DNA from: Triglochin maritima
Taxonomy: Eukaryota > Streptophyta > Magnoliopsida > Alismatales > Juncaginaceae
Reading direction: 5' to 3'
Length of the DNA: 64,000 bases
Assembly (NCBI GenBank): GCA_963682175.1
Contig: OY821771.1
Span: 25,068,201 to 25,132,200 of the forward strand
In this document: positions 8,492-20,162 of the stretch, in pieces
Numbering within the stretch: the first letter of the stretch is position 1
How the letters are laid out: each line of letters opens with the position of its first letter
Notes under the pieces: generated by a model
The model's input: the letters and a program-made list of their open reading frames with translations, nothing else
Databases searched by the model: none
Told to the model about the DNA's origin: nothing
Translations under genes and position numbers: made by a program

Positions 8492-10424
8492 ATCGGTTTG
8501 TTTTAACAACTAGTTTCAAAAACTCATTAAAACAAACACAAAGGGACTCCGAAATTCATACCTAGAAGTTCTCAAAAACTTCTTGAAGATTCAGAGACAT
8601 TGAGGATGCTTGTTGCTGCGCCGGATGGCTCCGAGATTTCACCAAACTCTAAACAAGATTGGAGAAAGAAGAGCTAGCCTCTCAATCTCCAATAAGGTTT
8701 AGAATCTAATTACTAACCCCTCTTTAGTTCCCTTGAGAAGATGATCTCTTAAAAACTAAAACTAAACTTAAGAATTAAGGGAAATTCGTGGAGAATTATA
8801 GAGAGAGTTTTTGCATGAGAAAACAATGAATGAATTAATGAGGTGATGAGATAAACTTGTATTTATAAGTTCTCTCCAAATTACCTATTCATGTGCAACC
8901 TCTTGCCCATGATTTCATGCAAACTTCCATCTAACCATCCCTTATTTAATAATAAATAATCTTAGCCATGAATTAAATCAATTATGGACCAATTCCATGC
9001 ATGATCTAATTAATTCTTAAATTAGTTCTGCACAAAACCGTCTGGACCGGTCGACCGTTTCGAGGTTCGGTCGACCGCTCGAACCAGGTATCGGTCAACC
9101 GTTCAATAACTCGGTCGACCGTTCGTAACAGGAATTATTCCATCGCTATGTTCGGTCGACCATTCGAACAGATGAAAATTCCCTGTTATCGGTCGAGACA
9201 TATCCAGTCGACCGTGCCCGATCGGTCGACCGTTTACTGCTAACTGGTCGACCGTTTGAGCACTGTTCTGCACACTTGTCAAATTTCGGTTTAACCCCTA
9301 CAAATTTTGACATTTCGGGATTAGTAGTAAATTCACAACTTATGTAACATATTATCCTATGCAATGATCAATCATTACACCCCATAATATTTACATCACA
9401 TATGAATTTAATTTAGATTCTAATTATGTTATTAATCACAACATAATTTTGATTTTACTTGTTCACCCCATGTGTCATATTTTCTACATGAAACCCAACA
9501 CATCTTATGAACTCAAAATCCCCATTTCTTGTTTCCCAGTTTTGTGGTGTGACCTATGGGAGGATCTAAACTAAGTTGGCAGTGATATTAAGAACTTAAT
9601 ATCCCAACCTATAAGCGGTATCTAGCTACACATTATAGCTCCAATTAGTTAGATGTCTTAATTCCACTTGAACCAAAACCCGATCCATTTAGTGATGGAG
9701 TGCACCACTTGTGTCCGTCCCTTGCCTCATGATATTAAGAATACACACAAAGTAGTATTGTGTCATCTTTGTATTAGTATTCATTTCTTGATCTCTTTAA
9801 GCTAGTTATAAATATGTGACTTAACTCAAATCACATTGTGCACATTATAACTTTGCTTTATCAAGGGGCCCACTAATATCATCACTCAATTAAGAGGGGC
9901 AATGATAATCTTTTGACTAACTATCTTCTCCAACAAAAGTTATACTTAACCAACTAATGCCTTTACACTACACTTATCGACAGCTCAAGACACTAGTCTA
10001 ATTAAGAACTCCTTAAGCGATCAGATATAAGTCTCATATCAAACGACCAAGGACACAATAAAATATTAATGACACAGAAATACATTCCTATAATATTTTA
10101 CTTGTTAGGTCAATTTGGTATACAAAAGTACTATTTTCCTCTTTTGTGTACCCGTGTTGTCACTCACTTGTAGAGCTACAATGATATATGACCAACACGA
10201 CAATCTTAACTCGGTAATTAATGTTCCATGTTAATTACCATGATTGCTAATATCTTTTGTTTTATGTAAACTAATATCTTTTAGAGCTCTACGGTTAAGG
10301 ACCAAGAGCCTCTTCCTCAACACTTCCAAAAGACGAATAGCATAAACAAGGAACAAAACGATTTCTCTTTCAATTCATAATAATTGACATTTAAAAGTAA
10401 AACTTTTAGAACACATTCCCTTCA
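8492..10424 (-). repeat. 3' LTR of copia element H
   Basis: In element direction it starts TGAAGGGAATGTG at 10424, directly after the purine tract. It runs to 8492, where it meets A1 with a few bases of shared CAT. The counterpart 5' LTR has about 95 bp more, down to TGTAGGATTTC, so the full LTR is about 2.0 kb. A TATA-like TTATAAATA (minus strand) lies near 8865. It holds palindrome cluster 2. Confidence 0.8.
9045..9262. repeat. GGTCGACC palindromes in copia H 3' LTR (cluster 2)
   Basis: About eight copies of CGGTCGACCG or one-base variants in 220 bp, typically followed by TTT or TTC, spaced about 20-40 bp. The same set lies in the 5' LTR copy (25285-25530), with one extra unit near 25395. 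They lie upstream of the putative TATA box in element direction, which fits a promoter or enhancer role, but this is untested. Confidence 0.8.
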
Positions 10425-10435
10425 ATCTCCCACTT
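10425..10435 (-). other. Polypurine tract of copia H
   Basis: AAGTGGGAGAT on the minus strand immediately before the 3' LTR, the usual form of the plus-strand primer in plant Ty1/copia elements. It fixes the inner boundary of the 3' LTR. Confidence 0.8.
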
Positions 10436-10520
10436 GTTATTAAAGTTTTCTTTCTCATACATACTCAATGCATAAAACAATAATAACTAGGGTAAACCCC
10501 ATTACATATCAATCATCAAG

Positions 10521-13500
10521 TCAATCTACATGGTTCCTCAATCCCATGGACTCGAAATGCATTTCGCCCTTGGCTTGGGATAAGGGTTTTGTGAATGGAT
10601 CAGCTGTGTTGCTGTTGGTGTCCACCCATAAAAGATTTATTTTGCCTTCGTCGATGAGGTCACGCGTCACGAAGTACTTACGATCCATGATTTGGGATCC
10701 TTGATTTGCGAGATAGATGCACTATTGTCGCAAAATAGCTCTATTGGTCCCTCGCTAGAGGGAACTACTCTAAGCTCTTCAAGGAACTTCTTAATCCACA
10801 CTCCTTCCTTGCTCGCTTCAGCGACATCCATTACTTTGGAAGCAGTGGTTGAGTCGGTCGTAGTGCTTTGCTTCCAACTACGCCAACTTACAGCTCCACC
10901 ATTCAGAAGGAAGACGTATCCTGATTGCGACCTTCTATCGTCTGGATCACTCATGAAACTCGCATCCGAGTAACCTTCAGCTATCAATTCCCTTTGTCCT
11001 CCATAAACAAGAATATTATCCTTAGTCCGGTTAAGGTACTTCAGGATATTCTTGACCGCAGTCCAATGTTCAGGACCTGCGTTGGATTGGTGACGACTTG
11101 TCACGCTTAGAGCATACGAGACATCGGGTCTTGTGCAAGTCATCGCGTACATGATCGACCCAATTGCCGAAGCATAAGGGACATCCTTCATGTACTCTAA
11201 GTTCTTACATGATAATGCACGTTGAGACTTCTTGAGTTGCACACCCATACTCATTGGCACACTGCCCTTTTTGGAGTTGTTCATCTTGAACCTTTCCAAG
11301 ACATTGTCAATGTATGTACGTTGACTTAGCCCAATGAGTCTACGGGATCTATCTCGGTATATCTTGATTCCCAAGATGTATTGAACCTCACCCATGTCTT
11401 TCATCGAAAATGCAGATTTCAATGAACTTCTCGTTTGCTCAAGCAAAGGAATATAATTGCCCATAAGCAATATGTCATCGACATATAAGATTAGGAATAC
11501 TACATGGCTCCCACTAACCTTCTTGTATATACAAGGTTCTTCCTTACTTTGAATGAAGTGAAGCTTCTTTACTTCCTCGTCAAAGCGTTTGTTCCAACTC
11601 CTTGATGCTTGCTTCATCCATAAATGGATCTTTGAAGCTTGCATACCTTCTCGCTATTCTTTAGATCTTCAAAACCTTGAGGCTGCACCATGTACACATC
11701 CTCTTCCAAGTTCCCATTAAGGAACGCCATTTTGACATCCATTTGCCATATTTCATAATCATGAAATGCGGCAATAACGAGCATAATCCGAATAGACTTG
11801 AACATGGCAACTGGTGAAAAAGTTTCATCATAGTCAATTCCTAGAACTTGAGTGAAACCCTTCGCTACAAGCCTCGCTTTGTAGGTTGTCAAGTTCCCAT
11901 CCATGTCCATCTTTCTCTTGAAAACCCATTTGTTTTGAATGGCCTTTTTCCCTTGAGGAAGGTCAACCAAGTTCCATACTTGATTATCATACATGGATTC
12001 TATTTCGGATTCCATGGCCTTAAGTCATAGTTTGGAGTCTTCCCTTTCCATTGCTTCTTGGAAGGTCAAGGGATCATTGGTATCTAGTACCATGATTTCA
12101 TGAAGTCCCAGATACAAGTCGGGTTTCTTCCTTTCCCTCGTTGGCCTTCTTAGTTCTTTTGGTTCTTCTCGTGTCTCTCGAACTTCTTCCACAATTTCTT
12201 GAGGAGTTGGTTCACGTTCAACTGTTGAACGTACACTTGGTGGGGATGATTGAGATTCTCTCACAATTTCTTGTGATGGTCTCTCGCTCACGCTCCCACT
12301 AACCAAAAGAATCTCGGTTGGGCCTTCATGATCTTGAATGTTATCATTCATGTCATGATCTTGTAGAGTATCTTGAGTTTCCTCAAGCACAACCCTACTC
12401 CCACTACTTTTTACTCTCTCTAGAAATTCCTTTTACAGAAATGTGGCATCCCTCTCTACAATCACACGATTGGAGGTGATATGGAAAAAGTAGTATCATC
12501 TTGTCTCACGAGGATAACCAATAAAGAAGCACTTATCCGCTTTTGGTTGAAGTTTGGTCGACATCAATCTCTTGACGTAAGCCTCACAACCCCAAATCTT
12601 GAGAAAATTGAGCTTAGGTGTTTTACCACTCCATAGCTCATAAGGAGTTTTCGCCACGGATTTGGATGGAACATTATTTAGTGTGTAAGCCGCAGTTTGT
12701 AGTGCATAACTCCAAAAGTAAAGAGGTAATTCCGCATGACTCATCATTGACCGAACCATGTCGAGCAATGTCCTATTCCTCCTTTCGGATACCCCATTCC
12801 ACTGAGGTGTTCCGGGAGGGGTGAGTTGAGGTATAATACCAAACTCCTTTAGGTATGAGTCAAATCCGGCATTTAAGTACTCACCTCCACGATCCGTTCG
12901 TAGAGACTTGATTTTCTTGTCGAGTTGGTTCTCTACTTCATTCTTGAATTCTTTGAACTTGTCTAAGGATTCACTTTTGTTTCTCATTAGATAAATATAG
13001 CCATAACGACTATAATCATCCGTGAACGTAATGAAGTACCTGAAACCATCTCGTGCACTAGTACTCATTGGACCACATACATCGGAATGTATCAAATCCA
13101 ACAAGCCACTCGCCCTTGGGCCTTTCTTCTTGAAAGGCTTTTTGGTCATTTTTCCCATTAGACATGGTTGGCATGTCTCCAATGATTTAAAATCAAGTAG
13201 ACCAAGAAGGTTAGCTTCTTGCAATTTCTTGATGCGCTTTTCATTTATGTTACCAAGACGATAGTGCCACAAGAGAGTATCATTCTCGTGAGTGGTCTTA
13301 AGTCTTTTGTTATTGATATTAAAGATTTGTTTATTATTAAATTCAAGCAAATAGAGACCATTCCTTATGAACGCATTTGCATAAAAAACACCATTCTTCG
13401 ATATAGACAAACAAGAATTTGAAATATTTATATTAAAATTATCCATATCCAAACATGATACATAAATAATATTCTTGCTAATCGAAGGTACATAATAAAC

Positions 13501-14598
13501 ATTCTTTAGACATAAATTTAAACCACTACATAATTGAAGCACCACAGAACCTTGTGCAACCGCAGAAACTTTCGCACCATTTCCGACCTTCAATTCAATC
13601 TCGTTCCGCACGAGTTCCTTCTTATCCATGAGTAGTTGCACATTAGAAACTATGTGAGCACAAGATCCGGTATCAATTACCCAATCCTGGACAAAGGTGG
13701 CTAAATTTATTTCAACAACAAATATACATTTGGTCTTTTTGGGGCGCCGACGTTCAATCACTCCGTTGTCAAGGTCTTTCTTGTACTTGGTGCAATTTGG
13801 CCGGATGTGTCCTTTTTCACCACAGTGAAAGCACTCTGTATTGGGAGTTGGAGATTTCTGAGATTTCCCCCTCGAGGCACTCTTATGATCACCTCCTACT
13901 CCCTTGCTCTTGATTGAACCACTTTTGGTAGATTTGCCCTTTCCTTTACCAATCTTTTGGCTCCTCCCATGGACGACAAGGACTTGCTTGTCCCTACCCT
14001 TGCCCATGTCAACTTCAGCAGTTTTGAGAGCGTTGTGAAGCTCCTCAAGACTCACCCCTTTTTCACGCACGTGATAGTGCATCACAAAGTCCTTAAAGGA
14101 CGGGGCTAGAGAGCCAAGAATCATATCTTCAGCAATGTCCTCGGGCATTGGTGAAGAGAGCTTTGCCAACTTCTCAAGGAATCCTTGTATCGTGAGAAAA
14201 TGCATAGATACCGATGTTCCCTCCGCCATATGACACCTTGTGAGTGGGATTGTGGTCTTATAGCGCTCCTTTCGGGCACTATCCATGATCTTTGATAAAG
14301 CCTCCATGGTCTTCTTGGGTTTTGAATCCAAGTATTTCGCTTGAAGCGAGTCACCCATGGATGCTAGCATAAGACCGTGAACTTGGTTCTCTTGGTCTTC
14401 CCACTTGGATTTAGCCTCTTTCTCTTCATCGATTAATCTCTCATTCCACTTTGGGATTGGACCTTCCAAAATGTGAGATAGTTTCTCAAACTTTAACACG
14501 ATGTTGAGTTTGAGTTGCCAACTAATGAAGTTTGAGTCATCATTTGCTAAAGGGTGTTTTTCTATCATGGATCGTACGATAGGTTGGATGTTCGACAT
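10521..14598 (-). pseudogene. Copia H gag-pol polyprotein, decayed
   Basis: Complete Ty1/copia order. Gag starts at the ATG at 14598 (MSNIQP); the knuckle is CFHCGEKGHIRPNC; protease has WVIDTGS; integrase has the HHCC region (LWHYRLGN ... CQPCLMGK) and its acidic residues in HSDVCGP, TDDYSRYGY and the ERRNR region; RT has MDVKMAFLNG and YVDD; RNase H runs to ADPFTKPLSQAKG and a stop at 10521. Breaks: TGA at about 12496 (RETR*YYF), a stop near 12434, TGA near 12023, a one-base loss near 11612 (IYG|KQAS) and a frame change near 10690. Gag through integrase is one open frame (to 12496). Motifs resemble the Tork/TAR/Angela group; the lineage is not certain. Confidence 0.9.
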
Positions 14599-16078
14599 TT
14601 TTCTACAAAATAAATCATACAAGATTTTAATGCCAATTTTATGTTTATTATACATACATACAAATGTAAATGTTGCAAATAAAATTTTGGTCCATAAATG
14701 CAACAATACAAGATCTCATTAATTGTAACATAGACTAGCTAAGGGCTATCGAATACATTACAACATCAAGGTAAGAAAAACATTTTTCTAATCACAACTT
14801 TTTGAATTTTATCAATACTAGCATATTCAAACTCTTGTGATTCTTGTCGTTTTAATTATGAGGGAATGAGACCTATCCTCGTAAGAAAAACTTTTTCCCA
14901 AAACCGAGCGAGGGCTCTAGGTGATGTTAAGAAAACTTATTTTCATTTGATACGAGATACGTTTATCCATTGTATTCATAACTAAACATATTTGGGGTTC
15001 ACTAGGGTGAAACGCACCTCATACATTTAATCGTGGCACAACAACAGACAACCATTATATCTCCCACTATTCCCAAAGATGGAGGGAGCTATCTCATGCT
15101 AAGGGCGAGCAGAGTATCCCTCAATCAATGGCTGCTAGTGGATGAAATAAGAAGGAAATTATTCTTAATTTTTGTTGGAAAATTTCATATATTTACATGT
15201 GATTTGGAATTTTAGGTTATCATGCATATTAATATTCATACACATCCTAACATTCACCACATTCATCACATGCATAACAGAAATTAAAAACAGAAATTAA
15301 ACATTCACACAATCCACATCGTGTGAGTTTATATGTTCCCTTCGATCCTTGATCCTCGATCCATGCGCTACAGCGGCGACTTCTTCTTGCACCGGAGATG
15401 TAGATTTTACAGAAAATAAAGATGCTCCTCACATTCGATAAAAAACTGACTAGTGCAAGTCCTATGTAAAACCTCTCATATGCATATGCAATTATCTAAA
15501 AGATGGAAATAGAGAATTTGGCTTTTACATACATAAGCCCTTGTATTATAACAATTATAAACATTCATAGGCGCTGATTTGGAACATATAAACTCACAAT
15601 TCCAGCAAAAACAACTCGAGCATCCATGCACGCAATATCGCTATAAACTATCCAACGTAGTTTATCTAGCATCTAGAATCTCAAACAATTCTTTGAAAAA
15701 CTTTTTTAAATCCATTAAAAACGTTTTTCATGCATCCATAGTTCAAAAATTAATTATGAACCGCTGTCCATCCAATTTCCAATGGAAAGATGAACCGCAG
15801 TTTTTTCGGTTTTGTTGATTCTCTTACAAAATAATCATTTATACTTAAAACAAAATTATTGCAAGTTAGACAAATGTCTAAACCTTAATTCTAATAATTA
15901 CATGGCATGTTTTAAAACACTTTAAACATTCAGAACGAATTATTATGGAGAATTACATCAACAAATATTCATAGACCGAAAAAACCGGTAAATCAAATTG
16001 TTTAAATCCTAGATGGTAAACTAAATTCGTTTACAACCTTAAATCATGAGAAAATTGAACCCTAAGCTCTGATACCAC
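14599..16078 (-). other. Long leader and primer site of copia H
   Basis: About 1.5 kb between LTR and gag without a supported frame. The primer site is TGGTATCAGAGC on the minus strand (complement of 16066-16077), a perfect initiator tRNA-Met match, one base inside the LTR. Such a long leader is unusual for a copia element; I see no captured gene in it. Confidence 0.75.
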
Positions 16079-16607
16079 TGTAGGATTTCATGTTTAATTA
16101 TACATATATATTTTTCGAATTTTTATGTATAATAAGGATCAATTACAATTTTCTTCGATTTATTTCATGCATGCATCGGTTTGTTTTAACAACTAGTTTC
16201 AAAAACTCATTAAAACAAACACAAAGGGACTCCAAAATTCATACCTAGAAGTTCTCAAAAACTTCTTTAAGATTCGGAGACGTTGAGGATGCTTGTTGCT
16301 GCGCCGGATGCCTCCGAGATTTCACCAAACTCTAAACAAGATTGGAGAGAGAAGAGCTAGCCTCGCAATCTCCAATAGGGTTTAGAATCTAATTACTAAC
16401 CCCTCTTTAGTTCCCTTGAGAAGATGATCTCTTAAAAACTAAAACAAAACTTAAGAATTAAGGGAATTTCGTGGAGAATTATGGAGTGAGTTTTTGCATT
16501 AGAAAACAATGAATGAATTAATGAGGTAATGAGACAAACTTGTATTTATTAGTTCTTTCCAAATTACCTATTCATGTGCAACCTCTTGCCCATGATTTCA
16601 TGCAAAC
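16079..16607 (-). repeat. 5' LTR of copia H, inner part
   Basis: Ends TGTAGGATTTC (plus-strand reading) at the primer site. From 16173 on it matches the 3' LTR at 8492 onward (CGGTTTGTTTTAACAAC and following). It is interrupted at 16607 by A2. The last five bases, CAAAC (16603-16607), are the target duplication, repeated at 25159-25163, after which the LTR resumes. Confidence 0.9.
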
Positions 16608-17998
16608 TGTTGAACGTTTTAATTTAAACCGCAAGTGCACGGCCGCGATGAAGCGGTGGCAAGTACGGGTCGTCCTCAGGGAGGAGAGCAGCCTCTTGCT
16701 TGTACGAAATCAAGTGGCAAAAATAGGGGAAGAAAGATGTTTATGCTAACATACGCTACACTACGCTAAGAAGTATGAAATGTGAAAGAAGCAATCAAAC
16801 GATGAAATAAGAACTAAGCTAATAACAAAACAAGAATGCTGGAATTTCAAGAAGGTAAAACCTCTAAGGGGTGGAGTGAGTGCACACAAGCAAAGAGGTG
16901 GGTGTAGAATACATTCTTTAAGCACATGAAGGTGGTGTTTATCAAGCATAGGAAGTGTCTAAATGTTATGGCAAAACCTATCAATCTATTCACCAACTTA
17001 GTTGATTAACATTTACATATGCAAGGTGTTTATTTCAGAACCTAAACAAGCATGAGAGGTGTCTAATCATTTTGGCAAAACTCATCAAGTTATAAATTCT
17101 ATCCTAAACAAACAAGCATACATTCATGTTTAATCAACACATTTAAATTAAAGCATTCATCCCATTCTCTAATGCATGTATGTACATCTACTCCACCCCC
17201 CAAAGGGGATGGAACTACTCACTAAACATTACACTAATTATTAAACTATGGAAAGAAAGCATATTAAAACTAAGCTAGAATTAAAAGACGATTAAACTAA
17301 AACATGCACAAACAATAAAAGAAGAATAAACAAACAATAAAAGAAACACAAAACTTTATTGATAAAATGACTCACATTAAAAGTAGCATCCTCCTACTTT
17401 AGTGTGTGCTTCAAGGCCTCACTTCTAGTAGGAAGAATAGCCACTTAAAATATGGAGTGATTACAATAGGAGGTGAAGAGTTCTATTTATAGGCATGGAA
17501 AAAGGCAAACCGGGACAATCCCCCGATGTGGGACTAAACAAACACCAAAAATAGCCTAAACGAACATTAATACAAGTCCAGGAGAAATCTTGGCGGATCT
17601 GGACTAATCCAGACCGCCAATTGGCGGTCCAAAATGTCCGGATCCAGTTGAGATTTATTCTGGGCTTTTCTTTGTGCTTTTGGTGGTCGTTGATGCATCT
17701 ACTTCGTTTGTTGGAGCTCCGACCCGAATCCAATTGCTAAAATACTCCCCATGATTGTGTGAAGTATTCTGTTTTACTCTTAGGTCCCTCTGTCTTACGA
17801 TCAGGTCATTCTCCCTTGCATCTTGGTCCCCAGATCTCACAATCCAGTCCTTTTTCCCAGCTTTTGGGTCCTTTTATGTTTCATCTCTTCAAACCTATTT
17901 ATTCCTGAAAACTAAACATAAAACTCATGACATAGCATTGTTTAGGTGAAAGATAATGGATATAAGATACAAATATGAGCATGAAATGATGTCAATCA
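16608..17998 (-). repeat. 3' LTR of A2 (1391 bp)
   Basis: Plus-strand reading TGTTGAACG ... GATGTCAATCA. It carries the same landmarks as the A1 LTR: the GGACC repeat ORF (17655-17840, minus), the perfect GACCGCC palindrome (17612-17629), the snRNA-like promoter (17483-17534), the stem-loop and the conserved U5 end. It retains 30 bp around 16706-16738 that the 5' LTR lacks. Confidence 0.92.
17483..17534 (-). promoter_or_regulatory. snRNA-like USE plus TATA in A2 3' LTR
   Basis: On the minus strand GTCCCACATCG (17534-17524, exact consensus), a 32-bp spacer, then TATAAATAG (17491-17483). Same arrangement as A1. Being in the 3' LTR it would drive transcription outward, toward the copia H sequence. 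Confidence 0.75.
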
Positions 17999-19604
17999 AA
18001 TACCCCCACACCTAACTTTTGCTAGTCCCGAGCAAAACAAAGAAAGAGAAAAGCATGCGAAAAACAAGAAATCCTAACTCACTTTCGTAGGAATCACGGT
18101 TGCACTTAGCACGTGCAACAAGTCGTTAAACCTCTTTGTCGCCAAGGAGGAGGAGTGTTGTCTCCTGAGGGTTTTCAGCGGATATACCCACAAAATCCGA
18201 ACAAGATGCATTAATCAATCTAGCTACACGACTCGTTGGACTTATTTTGTCGATCATGGGACGCGGTAATACTACAGGTCGACTCTATATATGTAATCAG
18301 TCCACACACCTAGCCTAATGAGTTATTCGTGAGAGTTAACTAAGGAATTAAGTGAAAGACATGGGCAACCTTAACTTCTGAATGTGATACAACGTGTAAA
18401 GTCCATTTTGGTTCTTATTTGACTTTTTTTTTTTTCTTTTTTTTTTTTTCTTTTTCTTTGGAGCATTTATTGGTTGGTGTTTGATTCTCCCAGGGTCAGG
18501 TTTCGTGCATCATTGCCTATGAGGACTTACACTATCACGTACACCTTCCCCCAAATCTCCACATAGGGCGATCCCTACCACCCGTGTAACGGGAGTTCGG
18601 TCGGTGCATCCCAAGTCAGATGACTCGAAAGCACCAGGCACAAAGTCCCCTCAGACCAACTTTCCCGAGTGATAGGAGCCGTGCGAGAAGAGAGAACACC
18701 ACTTATTTATATATCTACATGGGAACCAAAACACCTACACTTAAGTTTCACAAAAAAAGATTAAGGGCCCTTGACTACGACAAACTTCCTTATACTAAAA
18801 GACACGAATTATTTGACTCACTAGGTTCAGGGTGGACTTCTTTAAATGTTTGAGTACTGAAACCCTATGATTACACGCCCCCCGAGGGAAAACCGGGGTG
18901 CATCCTAACGACTCGATAAGACCTAAAGCCAGTAAACTAGAAATCCTAATGCATCAAGTTCAAGACAATTTTGGGAGCTTTCTTTTTACTTTGCCTCTCA
19001 ACGGTTTTGCACATGCTAAACACACGCAAAACCTACAAAAACATTTTCTTTCGCAAACACATGAAGATTTTGAAAGAAATGTGAAAATTTTAAAGCACTA
19101 GGCAAGCAAAAGAAGACAAGTCACCCAAGGATCATGGCAAGCAGATATATCAATGTTAAATGCGGCACACTAACATGACCCTAACAATGCACACAAAAGA
19201 AAACAAAAAATCAAAAGAAAAGACTCGACTATGTACACACGTAAAACACCCCCCCACACCTACTTCATGCATTGTCCTCAATGAATGTGAACAAGATACT
19301 ACATGGATACATGCATGAAAAAGGAAAGATCTCACCAACATGAAGTACAAAGGGACGTTCAGGGTCATGTTGATGAACACAAACCCAAATTCCCTCAAAA
19401 CCTGTGAGAAGCTGAAGAAGGGAGATAAATACGTGAAGAGATTGGGCCCAAGTACACAAGGGTTGGGGCCCACAACAATCGATGCTTACTGAAGGAGTCT
19501 TTTATTACACACTTTTTTTCTTTTCTTTTTTTGTTTTTTTCTTCTTTTTTTTGTTTTTTTTACAAGATATACACATCAACCAAGATATTCTCATAATCAT
19601 TTGG
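17999..19604 (-). other. 3' untranslated module of A2
   Basis: No supported frame. It begins at the purine tract TAGGTGTGGGGGTATT (complement of 17999-18014) next to the LTR. A second, very similar tract TAGGTGTGGGGGGGTGTTTT lies at about 19246-19262. The approximately 1.2 kb between them is conserved in A3, B and C, although it encodes nothing visible. It contains a hairpin, GTTGCAC-N7-GTGCAAC (18099-18119), and T-rich runs (18423-18460, 19510-19560). Confidence 0.8.
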
Positions 19605-20162
19605 TCAAGGAACATCAAATGAGAACATCATGTTTTGACGACCAGAGACTTGCCGAGATGGGCAAACTCCACTGGTACTCTGAGGTGTCATGAGGGGTGA
19701 AAGGTCAAAGCTGAAAGGCTCGAACCCCTCATGATATTGGTCGGGTGTGGGCAACAAAGAATGAAGTTGTGTTGCCTCACTAGGGTTTAATTGCTCATCG
19801 AAGAAAACCCTCCAACCAATAGGCGGGTGCATCGGAATGAGTTCCTCAAGCTCATTCGATGGATGCAGCAGACCTTCATCACTAAGAATGGGGCTTCTCC
19901 CCAAGTCATCCAACAAGGACCTCCCACCATCACTTAGATCATCAAGCATAAGCTCGGTCATAGGTGGGTCCTTGTTGGAGTCAATATGAAGCTCAAATGG
20001 GTCAATGGCCATGGGACATGAGGTAGAGACACCTTCTGGTCTAGGCATATGGTGAGGTGTCTCACTCTCACTAGTACTCTCAACTGAATCATGCAACGAA
20101 CACTCCCTTTGGACATTCATGTTCGAGGCCAGCTCACTCTGTTGCATTGCAAAGACAGGCAA
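19605..20162 (-). pseudogene. A2 C-terminal extension with RT stub, out of frame
   Basis: Continuation of the A2 polyprotein after a one-base loss near 20190; in A3 the same region is joined to the protease in one frame. It encodes an acidic spacer (FELHIDSNKDPP, DDLGRSP) and then HPPIGWRVFFDEQLNPSEAT, which resembles the first RT motif of Athila elements (GWRVCxDYRRLN) followed by unrelated residues to a stop. The RT core is absent. I read it as a leftover of an ancient deletion of pol; the 185-residue piece could in principle be translated from its own ATG. Confidence 0.7.

Noticed and set aside
12618..13422. Several plus-strand frames of 60-80 residues
   Set aside because: Shadows of the minus-strand copia gag-pol, which has clear catalytic motifs.
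16066..16077. tRNA gene
   Set aside because: This and the similar sites at 1839 and 27520 are 12-18 bp matches to tRNA 3' ends adjoining LTRs, that is primer sites; no cloverleaf or A/B boxes are present.
18423..18460. Poly-T tract as a Pol III terminator or a LINE/SINE tail
   Set aside because: It is one of several T-rich runs inside the 3' untranslated module of A2 that recur in C (44665-44710) at the same place, with no target duplication or Pol III boxes near it.
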